From NCBI GenBank assembly GCA_903813345.2, contig CAIIXF020000006.1, forward strand, positions 8,978,989-9,042,988: 64,000 nt of DNA. The letters are read 5' to 3'. Below are positions 37,001-52,000 of the stretch, one piece after another. The notes under the pieces were generated by a model. The model saw only the letters and a list, made by a program, of their open reading frames with translations, had not been told where the DNA came from and made no database searches. The position numbers and the translations under genes were made by a program. Position 1 is the first letter of the stretch. Each line of letters starts with the position of its first letter. The stretch comes from Owenia fusiformis (Eukaryota; Annelida; Polychaeta; Sabellida; Oweniidae).

Positions 37001-40000
37001 ATTAGCGGAAACTGAACCTGCTTTAGGAAGCTACATCTATAATACAGATTCGAATTCTGAATGAAAATACAAGAATTTGATCGAAGGTTTAGACGGCGTA
37101 GATTCCCTGTAGTGCATGAGTCCCTCTGCAAACTCGCGTTTCCAGCCCAGATTTGATCGAACATTTTTTTTATTTTGTAGAATTTTAGGGATATGATGGA
37201 TATGTATCTTGTAGTGCTACAGGTGATATAATCTTAAATGGATCTTTTTTAATTACTCATCAGTATCGTTAGTTTGGGTTACGCGTATTTTTGTTTTCAG
37301 ACATTGTCCTTTGCGCTTTCTTATTCAATTCTAAGAAATATGGACGCGTGAATCGGTTGTCCGATACGACAAACTAGGAAAACTAGTCCTGATGTACCAA
37401 GTGTTGCGTTAGTATCGCCTAAAATAGACGACAATATATGCTACAAAACACAATTGCTTTTGACCACCGATCGGACCCTCATTTGTAATATACGGTGCGT
37501 CAATCATTCATCATCCCACTGGACTCATGTAATCCTTTAGAGACGCATGCAAATTTCCCTCCTCCGTTCATTCTGTGCCAACCATGGATCGATACGCTAA
37601 AACCGCTCAAAGATAACGCAACTGATACCATTGAAGGAACTGAAAAACATTTATGGAATCAACAATGCTAGAAACATAAGGTCTCCTTTTATAGCAACAA
37701 TTAATTTGATAACACTTTCAATATTACACATTTGGGTAGCACTTATGGTTTATCCAGCATCGATTTGTCTTATCCTTCTTTGAAAGGCATGAAGGCAAGT
37801 TTTAGTATTAGAGGGGCTTAGTCCAGCCCAAGTGTTATCAGCCATCACATTAGTTTAATAGACCTCCATTCATAGCATAGTCCTTGTCTCTTCACTTAGT
37901 GAGATAGGAAAGAATCCCCTTTCTCAGAAACAATTCCTTTCAAAACATCTCGAAATTAATTTAAGAAATAAAAGGACTGAGATGTCGACATCAAAAGGAA
38001 GTAATTTGCTAAGAACGCTGCTATTGTTGTTGCAAGGATACGCCTGAAATATAGAAAGATGAGATTTTCATTCAACCGCGCGATGCTGTACAGTATTTAG
38101 TTTGGGACACTCTCTAGATACACCTCGGTACATTTCCTTTTGGGGGAACTCCCTTGAGATATTTACAGTTACAAAAGCTTAAGTATTTCTTGGGAATCAG
38201 AATAAATACATTTCTATGTGCTGGTCTAATACAATTATCTAGATTTCCTAGGTTTCCTTTTAAACCTTTTGTCACATAAAACTATCTTATAGCAACCATT
38301 AATTGCATGAAACGGATTCGTCTTCAAGTAAAATATGTTTGATTTAGCAACCTAGGCTCTATTTGTTTGAGGGAGAATCAGATCTAGCGAGTGGGCTAAG
38401 TGGGCTTCACAAAAAATTGTTTCAATTTTATATTTTTGGGCTCATGTCATTCCTAGTCATGCTTAATCCCCAATGTCCATACTTAATTTCTGGAAAATTA
38501 AAAGATTTTTAGAATAATGTATTATATTTTTCGATAGATGTGGTAACCGGTTACCATATTTTATATTTGGGAGAATTTCAACATTTTCTCCCACTTTTGC
38601 ACTTATAACTGCACCAGTCGCAATTTATAACATATTGTGAATCTTTATGGATACATTGTATTTGAGATCGTAAGAAGATTGGTTGGTCGCCGCTATAGAT
38701 CTGATTCTGCCTTTGAAATATTTTTAGACGCGGCGACTCGGGAAGAACCAAACCAGTAACCCACAATTTCATAATGAGAAACTAATTTAATTAAATATGA
38801 AAAAGTGATTTAATAATTTGATTAAATCAGTGACTTATTTGCTTTGAGTAATCCGGTCTCACAGTGAATGGGTTAGTGGAGATGTATTAGGTAGAAATGC
38901 AATCTGAAAGTGATATGATTTCAAAGTCTATAATTGTATTTACTTCGATACATATGCCAAGCTTTATTGGAATTGGAAGAGTTCTTTCAAGCGCTCTGAC
39001 TCAATCACAGTGCTAATCATATTTCGAATTCATTTCAGCGTCATCAAAGCCCCCTCTGCCTTTAGATTATAGCCTTTACGACTTCATTTATCATAGAGAA
39101 AGATCGAGTATAGCATTAAATAGCGTTATTCTATAACGAGCCAAAATAAAAATAAATCAATCATGTATCAAAATAAAGTCAAGAAAATTATTTCAGCTAT
39201 AGCTTCCTTGAATATTAATTCCTAGAAGAAAGTATAACAGTCATAAATGTAGCCATACTTTACTCTCAGGTGATTAAGGTTGCCTACGTATAATGAATAA
39301 ATAAATCACTCAAATGGGCACGGTAAAGATCCATTTCTCCTTCAAGAATTCGAAGCAGTTGGGATGAAGACCAAAATATCGAAAGCAATCTTTGAAAAAC
39401 ATGCCAATGATTCCCTTATAGTCCTATTTTACAATTTTATTTTCTGAAAAAAGAATTTAGCAATCTTGAATTTTGCCTTTTGCCAATTTTGCCAAGTGAT
39501 ATTTTTTTTAACTTTACCTTAAAGTCGTCTTTCTCCCTTTTACCTTCTTTACCAGCAAATAGGGGTGTCACTTTATGAACATAAACGTATAAATACAAAG
39601 CCTGTTGCTTTACATTATAAGATAACCATGCATTAAAAAACGTAAAAAAACTCCCCAAAGTACAAAAAATAGTAGATATAGTACGTATATCGTCTAAATG
39701 CTAACAGTCCTATGTAACTTTTGACAAAAATCATTTTTATCATTCCTCTTCACTTCTGCATTAATATTCAATATTATAAAAATAACCCCTTCATTTTGAT
39801 AAGTATACTATTGATTTGTATTCAGGTTGTTTTGGAATAAAAAGGGATATGCATTTCTAAGTAAAACCTAGCAATTCATTTTACCTCCTCCAGAATCATA
39901 CTCAAACCAAACTACAAAGTGAAAATATTTCAACAAATCGAAAATAACTAAAGCAAGTCAATGTATTTCCAAAATGCACATACAAAAAAGATGCACACTC

Positions 40001-43000
40001 CTTAGGCAACACTTGAACACTAATGATAAATGTTTTCAAAAAGTTGAAATATTCCAATAAATGGATACTGGGCAGAGCCTAAATTATTTTGGAACCCATC
40101 CAGGGGTTTAGATTCTATCTTACAAATAAGGGCACACATCCACGTCCACTCTTCAATCGCTATATGTCATCAGACGTGAGTTGTATCAATCCCTCCTCAT
40201 GGGCTAGATCCAATATTGACCTAGCACTTAGGCCAAATGAAACCCGATAGCTGACTTTCCTTTATTATCCTATAGAATCTAGTATTTCATATATCAAAAC
40301 AAACCTGAATAGATTACAAAGAAAGCAAAACAAATACTCATTTTTACACATCCATTTGTGATTTTCGATTTTTGTTTTATGACACCGAGCCTGAGATATA
40401 TCATTAATAGAGAAAGTTGACTTTTCAGATTGCACGCAATGAAGAATCGAGTCTGTGATTAAATATGAGCTTAAACTAATCAGGATGTATGTTTGTTAAA
40501 GGTAGTTCTGAATCACTCCTCTGATCATTTCTAGTTTTTCATCACATAATACCAGCTCTGCCCAAACAACAATTAAAGGTAAGTAATCATAAAGGAACTA
40601 ATGTAAGATTTTGGTTATCATGCCTCTGGCTATCTGGCGTTTTGGATGCCGGACTCTTTTTGGATATGCAGCCAAAAATATTTTGGACCTGCTGAATGGG
40701 GCTCCTGGTTTACTATCATTTCGCCCTTCAAAGTCTTACGAATCCTTCAGTTGTATTTAGTTGTATGCTGTTCACAAAACATAAAAAATGGTTTCCTGTT
40801 TCACCCTTGGTAATTGCAGGTACCCATAAGGACTAAGCGAGAGGGACAGCATGACAGGGTCGTGTACTGTTTTTTTTTGAAAATATGAAATCTATGTCGC
40901 ATTTGAGTGTTTGGAAGCTCTTCAATTGTCGTATTCGCTGTTCCCTCTTCAAAAGAGGAGACGCGAAAGTTTTTCTTTATAAGGTCAAAATATTTCCCAT
41001 GATGCAATTCGCGTAGGAACAAATTCATACTTCCTTGTTTTCCCCCATAGGTTTAACATGGGTATTTTCACACCTATTTTTCAATCGATATATTCGTTCA
41101 TAAATATTATCAGAAACGATTATTCCCCTATCAATCTTGATATAACAGATTATTTTTTCAATGTTTTGATTCATAGCGTGGTGATGATTGAAAAGTGAGA
41201 AAATATTCCGGAAGAAAAGGTCACGTGATCAGTTGATTTGTCGCCATATTGGAAAAAATAACTTCATTCGACTTTCAACACTTTCATTCCAATCTTACCG
41301 CACTGCAAACTGCAACATCGATGCAACAATAGAATAAAAATTCTCATCTCCAAATTGCATTATAGAGTTACGTTGAAAACCCACAAACAACTGAGCAGTT
41401 CACCAATTAAAGAAGACGCGAAATGTATCGTTGGAAAATATTGACCAATCAAATTTTGTCCTTTTGAGTTTTTTTAAGTACATATTTTCGTACCTTCTCG
41501 ATTAAAGAGCGAATTACGCACGGATGGCTATTTTTAATCGATAGGTTTATTTCATAAATACAACCAAACATACAATGAAAAGACAGGGTTGGGGCAAATC
41601 GCCTTCGAAATCACCACGAAAGACTTAATTGTTATATATTGTTAGACGAATGAAACCCACTAGATGTGATAACACATGATCATAAACTAGTGTATCGTAC
41701 ACTTTCACTTGATGGAACCACCAGATGTGTTGCAACAAGTTTAATTAAACTAGTGTATCCTACCCCTTTCCTTGATGAAACCCACTAGATGTGTTAACAC
41801 ATTATCATTGAACTAGTGTTTCTTCCCTCTTTCCTTGATGAAACCCACTAGATGTTAACACATTATCATTGAACTAGTGTTTCTTCCCCCTTTTCTTGAT
41901 GAAACCCACTAGATGTGTTAACACATTATCATTAAACTGTCTGGTGTATCTTACCCTTTCCCCTAAATGAAACCACTAGATGTGTTAACACATTATCATT
42001 GAACTAGTGTTTCTTCCCTCTTTCCTTGATGAAACCCACTAGATGTTAACACATTATCATTGAACTAGTGTTTCTTCCCTCTTTCCTTGATGAAACCCAC
42101 TAGATGTTAACACATTATCATTGAACTAGTGTTTCTTCCCTCTTTCCTTGATGAAACCCACTAGATGTTAACACATTATCATTGAACTAGTGTTTCTTCC
42201 CCCTTTTCTTGATGAAACCCACTAGATGTGTTAACACATTATCATTGAACTTGTGTGTCGTACCCCTTTCCCTGAAAACCAATAGATGTGTTAACACATT
42301 ATCATTGAACTAGTGTATCTTACCCCTTTCCTTTATGAAACCCTCTAGATGTGTTAATACATTATCATTTAACAGGCGTCTGTTATGATTATGTTATAGT
42401 GTGATAAATTGAAAATGGATAAGGTACATAATGTTCTAGATCTCTATCTTGACTCTAACAGGATCCCATAGGAAATAAGACTTCGTCGGCATTCACTTTG
42501 TCGATCTTCTTCCACTCTAATCTCTCTTGGGATTCATATCTTGTTTTACGAATCTGGTAATAAAGCAAAATGTGTTTGTGAATCAATCGATAGATGGCAT
42601 ACATGTACTGAAATGTTATTTAGAGCAAATATACTTTTTACATGATCTTTGATTTCTCGAGTGCAAATGTGATGCCCGCCATGCTTACGATAACAGTAAG
42701 CATTTTTATACGATTCCAATTTTCTAAGATTTTGATAGGGTCATGGATATGCTATTTACAGAAAGGAAGTGGATCTTTTACTTTATAAAAGTGCGACATG
42801 TTCTATAGTCTCTCTTCTCTTTGACCCGACTTTACTGACTCAGCCTTGATTGAAGGAATCAGATGCCTAAAATTACTTTTTGCCCAAAGGATTAAAATGT
42901 TTGCCTCAGAAATGACAATTTTCCTCATTGATTCCCGCCCCTGAAGAATCCCGACTACGTAAAACGAGAGTCTAGATTACAATTTCACCAATATTTGATT

Positions 43001-46000
43001 ATCTGTTATTGTTTCCGAGAATATAAGAGTGTGACATAGGTGTCACAGGTTAGACCGTTCCCCTGGGCTTATCGAATTCTTCTCCAGTATTCAACACGGT
43101 CTAGACTATGACAAACGGGACTGGTCTAAGCTCCCTGTGGCTATGATTTTATTTCAAATTTTGCTGAGCATATGGAGATTCTATTTCAATATTTATCAAT
43201 ATTTGAGAATACATGTAAGGTGAAAATTAAAGATATTGAGGATGGCAGTCAATATGAAATGTCAAAATACGTAAGCAAAAGTGCCATAAGCTAACCAGGT
43301 ATGTACCAGACCTGATGATACCGTGAGCTTGCTCGGCGGTATCATGACAAAGGTACGGGGCTGTATGTATCAACAATAACCTCGGTGATTTTTTCACATC
43401 AGCGTGGATCCTCAAATGCTCACAGAGTTGAGGTCTGGTTGGTACCCGTGATAAGGCAAAAGACAAAGAATCATTTAAAACACAGATATAAGAGAAGCAT
43501 TCGAGGCAATGAGAGATCATATGCAAATATATTCCAAACATCCCAAACAGTGATCTAACATGCAGATACAACGTCTTACATCTTCTCAAGATCATTCGAT
43601 TAGATACCATTATAATAAATACAAAACTACAAAAGACCATGAAATATTCCAAATATATTGCAAACAATTAGCTAGAGAGTAATAAATAAAAAAAAGTAAA
43701 AAGACGAATAATCTAGTAGTAGTAGTCATCATGAGTATAATCTTTGTTTTTCAGATAATAAACTATAACCTGCACAACGAGAAACACTATATAATAAACA
43801 TCAATACGACGAGATAATAGATTTATTATCCAAATTGAATAATAACTAATAAGATCAGTTACTGTTGAATAACATTCTGCCCGGGATTTGTTATTAATCA
43901 TAAAGAAATGTCTTATCCGAACAGCTTACATGTACGTATTATCCGTTGCGGCCATTAACAATTTTACATATCTAATTAGCTAAGTAAATAAACATGCGTC
44001 GACACAGTCGCAGTTGACTATGAAAAGCTCAATCATCAATCTTATTTTTATTTTCTTGATTTAAAGATTTATTATGTTTAAAAAAGAAAATGTTTGATTT
44101 TTAAGTTCAACCTTTAATTCTTATTATCAAGAACGCGCATGCAAATTCGCCAACCATGTACATTGTTTGCAGTCTGAGCAATTTAATGTAAATCATTGTA
44201 TATTTTTCGATATACTGTAATACTATTCATTATTTGTAAAATTGAACCGAATATAATCTAAAATTAATCAGCTTTAAATACATTATATGTCATAAAAGTT
44301 GCCTTAAAACAATACAATTCGTGCGTTTGTAAATGCTCTAAAGTCCCGCTAGTATATGAACGAATCCTAAATAGAAATGAGTAAAATTCGTTCCCATTAG
44401 TGTGTACACGTTCTACACCGAGACTTCTCCTTTAAATCAAATCAGTCCACTAGTATGAGTTAAGAATGGACAGAGGGACGGATGGCTTCATTCAATGGGA
44501 TAATTAAGATATTTCAAAACCAGTGTCATTCTTCTATGCATACATCACTCCAATCATAACATAAAACAAGCTGTTCATTTTAAAACTATTCTTTACGAAT
44601 CTATGATAAGTGTATAATGTTCAATCATACAAATCGCAGTCAGTGATTGTTCTCCACACTCACCCCTCCCCCTTCCTGACATGAACTATTTTGTAAAACC
44701 ATTGACAGTGTGGAAAGGATTTTTACACTCGAGTGTCAAGGGGGGGGGGTGGGGCAGTTACAGAAATATACAAGGCGATGGTTCAAATTGGACAATTTTC
44801 AAAACTGCTCAACATGGTGAAAACTTCACGTTTATAAAGAATGCTTGCCCGGCGAGTGGTTTGCTCTGGATTGCGATGGAAAAAAACTTTGAGTTAGGAT
44901 TTTTCCTAATACTATCTATACTAAACAACTTTTTAAACAGTCTCTGACTACATATCATGCCAAGTAATACCATTGTGTTGACAGGATTAAATATGATATC
45001 TATGGAATTATAATTTAATGAACTCAAAAGTCTAAATGATAATAACTTCATAATTTAGTCTTGGCTGACTAGTCTTGCACCATCAGAGTTGGATTGCAAA
45101 TACCTCCCTAAATCAAATATTTAAAATTTACAAATTTACTAGTGTACGGGGTGGGGAAACAAGTCTCCATCCAACCACTAAAGTTTAAAAGGAAGACTAT
45201 AATGTCCCGTGAATTCATTATAATTATCTTAGACAATAGTGAAGCGGTACAATCATTGGAGTGTTAATTAATCGGAATGCAAGTTTGATTTAAAATAACT
45301 CCTTTGGATCAAATATTTAAATTCTACTAGAATGCGGGGAGTGGAAACAAGTCTCCATTCAAGCACTAAATATCAAAAGAAAGATTTCAGTACCAATTAA
45401 CTTCACTCCCGGACTTTACTATTCACAACCTCCTCCTTCCCCTTCCCCAAGTATCCCTTATGACCCCAGAATGTTCGTTTCTGTGCCCCCCCTGTCCATG
45501 GCCAGTAAGTAATCTATGTGTATATATCTGTATAAAACCAGATGCAGGCATAGACATTGACAAGGTGAGGGAATTTAAATATAAAAATTGTCTTGTTTTT
45601 GGCTCCGACTTATATATTTTGGCACTGTTTAACGAAGCCGGTTTAAGGAATGAGAGGCAGAAATAATTCCTAGAAATAAGATGGCCTCATCGCGATAGCC
45701 GCGACCCCTTTGTCTTTATCCTTCCACAATCGGCAGATAAGAGTGGCTCTGGCATACTAGAATGAGATGGCCTGTCTTTACCGTAATCAAGATATGGTAC
45801 CTAACCGCAGTTATTTTGGTTTTATAACGGGGATATTGCTCGAGCTTGAATAACAAATAAAAGGCATGTTCTTATTTCTGTATTCTGCCCTTTGATTGTG
45901 TATTAAGTTGAGCTGCACGCCAAACGTTAAGATTGTTAAAACGCTGAAAATAAAACTTTATTCCTCTCAATTTACATAAAAATGAAACAGATTAGATTCG

Positions 46001-49000
46001 AATCTCAGTCACACCAGCACCACTGGTCAAAGGAAGTACAAATATCTATATTAATCAAATGTCTGAGAATTTGATAACTGTCTGGGATCCAATGTTAATT
46101 TTATTGAAGCAAACTAAGAAAAGATGAATTTTAAACGTTTAGAGGGAAAAGTCAAATATGCATTGTAACCCTTAAAATAATTCATTAAAGTGTCCTACAC
46201 ATTTTATAACATTTATATAAATAAAACAAATAAAGCACAACCCTAATGCCCTATAATGAATTCATATCGGCGCTAAACGGCCCTTGCAATAAAAACGCAT
46301 CGAAGCAGGGAATGCTTGGAAAATTCTTCCGAGACTGACTTTTGTTATTTCAAAATTGAAATATGCCAAATTGCTATGAACATGCGATCTTTTTCCCTGG
46401 GTTTTATTCTATTTTAGGTTTACTAGAAAAATGTTTATATGATGATTGCGTTTGCTTCTCACGAGTTCATTGACACGTTCAGTCGTAAAACTTTAGAGAT
46501 CAAAAGACTAATTAGGCACCTGATTGCGAAAGTTTGATTGCATTTCGATCGCCGGGATTTTACAAACGTATTGTTTAAGTAGCGATCGTGTTCTTGGGAT
46601 CTTGATAACTTCCTATTTTAAGTTTTGGGTTGAAAGCAATGAGTATGTCGGACTTTCTCAAGTCCACATAATGAAACAATATCCCTTTATATTAGTCCAA
46701 TCGGAATTTGCATAAACATACCAGTTTTATATTGCAAAAAGAACTTACTGTAATTAATAGCCTACATAAAAGCATCATGATAAATAAAACATTAAAGCAT
46801 ATATAAAGCCTATTGTTATCGCACCCATCGCACCCCCCCCCCCCCTCCTGGCTACGCCTATGGATATTTTGGCAACTTTCACGTTTACCCCGCCCCCTAA
46901 TAATTCTTGCGTCCCCTCTAAATATCAGACCCGTCAGGCGTTGAGGCATGGATCAGGATACCCTGACTCCCAAGCTGTGCGACTTCTGGCAACCGCTACA
47001 CCTATATTCCCGGGGAAAACGCTTTTAGAAAAATTGTCAAATATGGTCGTGTGTGGGCAAACACGGAGGAGGAGGAGAGGGGTGCGTGCATTGTGTGCGA
47101 CCCTTCATCAGTTGTGTACCTTATTTTTTGTATGAATTTCTTCCGAATAGTTATGCTAGAGGGGTTCTGATATTTATTTCTGTTTTCAAATGAAATAATT
47201 TCACCCTTGCCCGACTGACTTGAAGATAATGCACGAATCAAATAGCATGGAGATCAGATAATCAGATTGATTCGTATTTTCGCAATCAGATGAATTAACT
47301 TATTGTTTTCTCTGATTAAAAGGCGGTTTGAAGCTACTTTTACAGGATTTGTAAATTCGCAATCAGACTAGCTTATTTTAATATTTAGTCAGTGCAAGAG
47401 GAGTTGACTATAATGTAGAAAATTGTTTTGGTTTCGACACTAACTGAATAATTTATCACAATTGTTAAATAAGCAAACAGAAACAGGTTTAAAAATGAGA
47501 ATAGAGGCAAAAAAGTCTATACATAAAATGTAATTAAAACCCGGGAATTAAAAGCAATTTTAGACTGTTAGATGATCTCTTCTGTAATCAAGATGATGTT
47601 GGTACACTTCCGCCGTTAGAAAAACAAAGACTAAGACAAAGACTATATAGCAATTAATCCTTTTGTAATCATTAAATGTTAGATTCTTATTATTTTGTTG
47701 GACAATGTTCAGACTTCTGACCAAGATTAAATCATTTATGTTTGTATTTAAAAATAGTATTTCAATCAGACAGACGTTCTAATGAGTTAGAAAAATACAT
47801 ATGTCCATTTCCTCTTAAGAAGTTTTCAAAGGTAATCAAGTCGATTTGTTTGAGTGTTTAGCATTGTTTTTCATAACTTGACGCTTCCATGAACAGAATG
47901 ACTTTGAAATGAGTTTTTATAATTTTAGCTTTTATACGGACATGCTTATTGTATATTCCTATATAAACGTTTTAGTTATGTGATGTAACATCGCCCCCCC
48001 GCCCAATTACAGGTATACAAATTTTGGTCGGAATGCATTGACTTGCAATTAAAAGCAATTTTAGACTGTTAGATGATCTCTTATATAATCTAGGTGATGT
48101 TGGTACACTTCCGCATTTAAGAAAACAAAGACTAAAACAAAGAGAACTAAGCAATTAATCCTTTTGTTATCATTAAATGTTAGATTCTCATTTTTTATTG
48201 GACAATATTAAGACTTCTGTCTCCGATTGTTATGCAGGTATGTGTATAAAATCATGTGAACAACATTATCGTGGAAACTCCCATATTCATTCTCATAATG
48301 TCTTACAGCTATTTCGCAAATAACATAATCCTAAACAACATATGGAAATAATAGTGCAGAACTGAGCGAAAAGAAAGGTGGAACAAATCAGATTAAGATA
48401 TTTTATTTTTGAAATGCACAAAGGGCAACAGTTGAAGAACAAAAGTTAAAGGGGTTGTGAAATAGATCGTGCTTTTATATGATCCCCTTCTATAGTACCC
48501 TACCCTTTGCATTCGTTCGACTTCACTTCTCTAATGAGAGTTTCGTCTTCTCGTAGTTTATAATTAGACTCTGCACGCAGCGTAATAGTTCCCCTATTAT
48601 CCATGTTCATGTTCTCATTTGATTTTTCATCAGTTATGACTTGGTAACATTTGTTCCGATTTTCATTACGGCGCCCGGCCGATTGAGTATTTTGTTCAGA
48701 ATTGAATACAATTTTGAACAAAATACTCATCGGCCGGGCGCCGGTGCTGAAAATCTGAGCAAATGTGACCACGGCATTATAAAAGCATACTCTTTAATAC
48801 ACGAACAGTTTCAAAATGAGACTTTATCTATCAGAGAAATAAAAATGGAAAATTTGTATTCTGAAAATATTAACTGATACATTGGTTAGTATTAAATATT
48901 AAGTTTTACAGTCGGAAACCTCAAGGGGCGGGAAATTTGATTAAACAAAACGCCGGATTAATATGTGGACAACTTGCAAATGAAATGTAAGTAACATGAC

Positions 49001-52000
49001 AGAACGAGTATGTACGCCCAATAAATACTTTTATAGTTTTAATGTGCATCCAAAGGACCCCGTTTGTAAAATTGATAGAAATGAATAGTTTTATTACCGG
49101 AAAAAACTGAGAAATATCTACCCGATTCACCAGAATAGTCATCATCATATCAGTGCGAAAAATTAGCTATATTTATTTTCTATGCGATATATTGATAGCC
49201 TTCCACGATCATGGTCCGTTGACATCATCAACCTTGTGATTTGCCATAAGTGATTAACCAACATTTTAAAACAATTTAAAGTCGGGGTTGACGTTTCTTG
49301 ACTTTTCACACTGACATCCAAACAAAACATAATTTGAAAATAAAAGGCATAAAATGGCCATTAAAAGTACATTTTTGAACAAAAGTATCAACTTATATTA
49401 CACTGCACGCAAATACAATTAAGTGAAAAGAACGTCTTCCCGGAGATTGAAATACGGATCGGTAAGTCAACAAATCTAACTGTTAAATAAACAAGCTTAG
49501 CCTATGTCTGCGATTGTTTGTCTGAGTGGCCAGATGTTATCCGTTTCGGATAATAAATTTCTGAGAATACTACTGATATCTAGAATACATCTTCCGTGAT
49601 ATTTTTCATAAAACTACCCTTTGCATTCGTTTGACTTCACTTCTTAAAAGAGAGCTTCGTCTTAGTGGAGTTTAACTAGACTCTGCACGCAGGGTATCGT
49701 AAAACAGGCATCTTAGCTGCAATTTTGAATAATAGCGTAATTCATAGCACAATATAAATTAACCCGCCTCTGTTTAATTCAAATATGCATTACACTTAAG
49801 AATCATATACTTAGACACCTTTTCATTCTTGATTCGAATTTTTATCTTGCCTTCATCTAAATTTGTGGATTAATAACAGTTTTTAGTATTAAAATTGAAC
49901 ATACAAAATGTAGCGTATTGATTACACGTTACAGTGGCGTAGCCAGCTTTCAGTCGGGGGAGGGGGGGGGGGGGGGGTGCGATCGTCGCATAAAAAATGT
50001 TTTTGAAGATTTGTTTTGAATTTTAGAAAAATTGGTGCAACTTCGTTCAAAATCGAGCTAGAAGCTTCAAATAAAAAGCATTTTAAGACTTTTTTCTTCT
50101 ATCTAATGGTTCTATTTTCATTGGTTATGGAGGGGGGGGGGTGCGATCGCACACATCGCATCCCCCTGGCTACGCCTATGCGCTATATTAATATAACAAG
50201 GTTATCATATCATGCCAATAGTTATATGGTTAACTAATATTAACACAAAATAATAATACACGATAATTAAAAAAATAAACCTCGGTATTCGGGCCTAAAA
50301 TCCAAGGATACGTGTACCATTACTTAAGTGTAAGCTGCAATACCATATCGAATACCTGTACCATTACTCAATAATAACCACTAGTAAGACCATAATAACA
50401 AGCTCAATAACTAGCTTATCGCAAGTTATTCCATACGATTTTGTCTTGTGCTGACTTATTTGTATTGCTTTCTCAATTTTTCCGCATAAAACCAAATTGA
50501 TATGATTTATTCTATCTGATCTATTCAGTGCGTTTGTTAAACCTGTTTGTTATTTAATCTCCTTATTTAGACGTGATTTTATGTCAAATCTCGAAAGTAA
50601 ATATGAACTCAAATCTCGCATCATAATTGATTTTACGTGGATTCGTTCGTTCTAGAAACCTAAGATCTGTTTGCGTCCCTGTTTAACGTATTATGTGAAA
50701 ATGACACAAATATAATTTATCAAAAACGTAAAACGCAAAATCACAAAATCAAATCATGGACACGAAGAATTTTCTCGGTGCTCAAATAAAATTTTGATAG
50801 AATGACATTGAAAATTTATGCCGTCTGGGTAAACGAGGTGTGACAGCAAAATGTCAAAGTATAACGTTTACGGTCGATTTGTACAAGATGTTCAATATTT
50901 ACAAAGAATGGCAATGTATATGAGGGTGCAGTGTACCTGGAATCACTTTCCCACCCATTTGCAATTGCCTCTAATTGCTTGGTAATATTATTTAAATACA
51001 TACCTATAAACAAGGAAATGCGTCATTTACATAAAGGATTTCCGGATATGTTTGACCAGCCTCTACTATTGTATTTACTGACCGTTCCATCAAGGTTATA
51101 CAACGATCAGTTACCTAACCATGTATGCTAAATGAAGAGCGTAAAGGCCCAATTAATCGACTTTTGTTTAAACCTTAGGGTCAGACTAGACTATGTTTAA
51201 CAGCCGCAAAAATCAATTATGGAGGTAGTGAGCGACGAAAGTATATTTAAATAGGATTAGATTATAGGTTTCACTATTGAATAAGACTTGGTGGTAGATA
51301 ATTATTGTGGTTGGAGTGTCTATCATATAGATACGCTGTCATCAGGTAGATCTAACTGGCACAATAGTTCAAAGCGTTTACAAAGTTCCATCAGTGCTCC
51401 ATGTAACTAAGTGCACTTTTTAATCAATTCTTATTTCAGGTTAAGCAGAATTACAATTACAATACATGTTGCAATTTAACGGGGTTGTACATATATTACT
51501 TTTAAAATATGTTGCAGATTTACTGCCAAATGTAATATTACTTGGTGGTTTCTACATTAAATATGCTTTCTATGGAGTGTTATGCAAAAAAATATTTACG
51601 TATAAGATATAATAGATCGTCTTTTTATGTCCCCACCACATAGTGTGGGGCCATATTGTCGTCCTAGGCGCATCCGTCCGTCCGTCTGTCTGGTTGGTTG
51701 TCTGTCTGTCTGTCCGTCCGTACGTCCGGCAGTTTTCTCCAAAACCGCTACAGGTATCACCTTCTAATTTTCAGGAATAACTTATGAGTGCCTATAGATG
51801 TGAATGAAAAAATTTTGACTCGAAACCTACTTCCTGTCGGCCATTTTGAAGTCAAATGCTAAAATCCTTGTCTGCAAACTTTAAGAAAAACTGCTTCACA
51901 GTTGCTTTTAAAACTTTAACATCTTGTTCAGCTCACTTCATTCTAGATCTTATTAGGTTTTGGACCTACCAGCTCAGTCATGTCAGCCATTTTGAATGTC

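Noticed and set aside
41650-42374. CRISPR-like regular repeat
   Set aside because: Units are contiguous with no unique spacers, and the context is an animal intron. It is a minisatellite.
43227-43667. 146-codon minus-strand open frame, the longest in intron 1
   Set aside because: It begins with a non-ATG codon, has no recognisable domain, splice context or compositional signal, and is within chance length for AT-rich DNA of this size.
44681-44947. 88-codon plus-strand frame
   Set aside because: It contains a long G-run translated as glycines and has no domain. Likely chance within repeat-rich intron.
46860-47135. 91-codon frame beginning at 46860
   Set aside because: It starts at the end of a transposon fragment and has no recognisable protein features.
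47546-48228. LTR retrotransposon from the 182-bp direct repeats
   Set aside because: The internal span is only about 320 bases. There are no TG/CA ends, primer-binding site or polypurine tract.
48500-48877. Pair of similar ORFs on opposite strands
   Set aside because: They are similar only because they cross the inverted repeat at 48643-48770.
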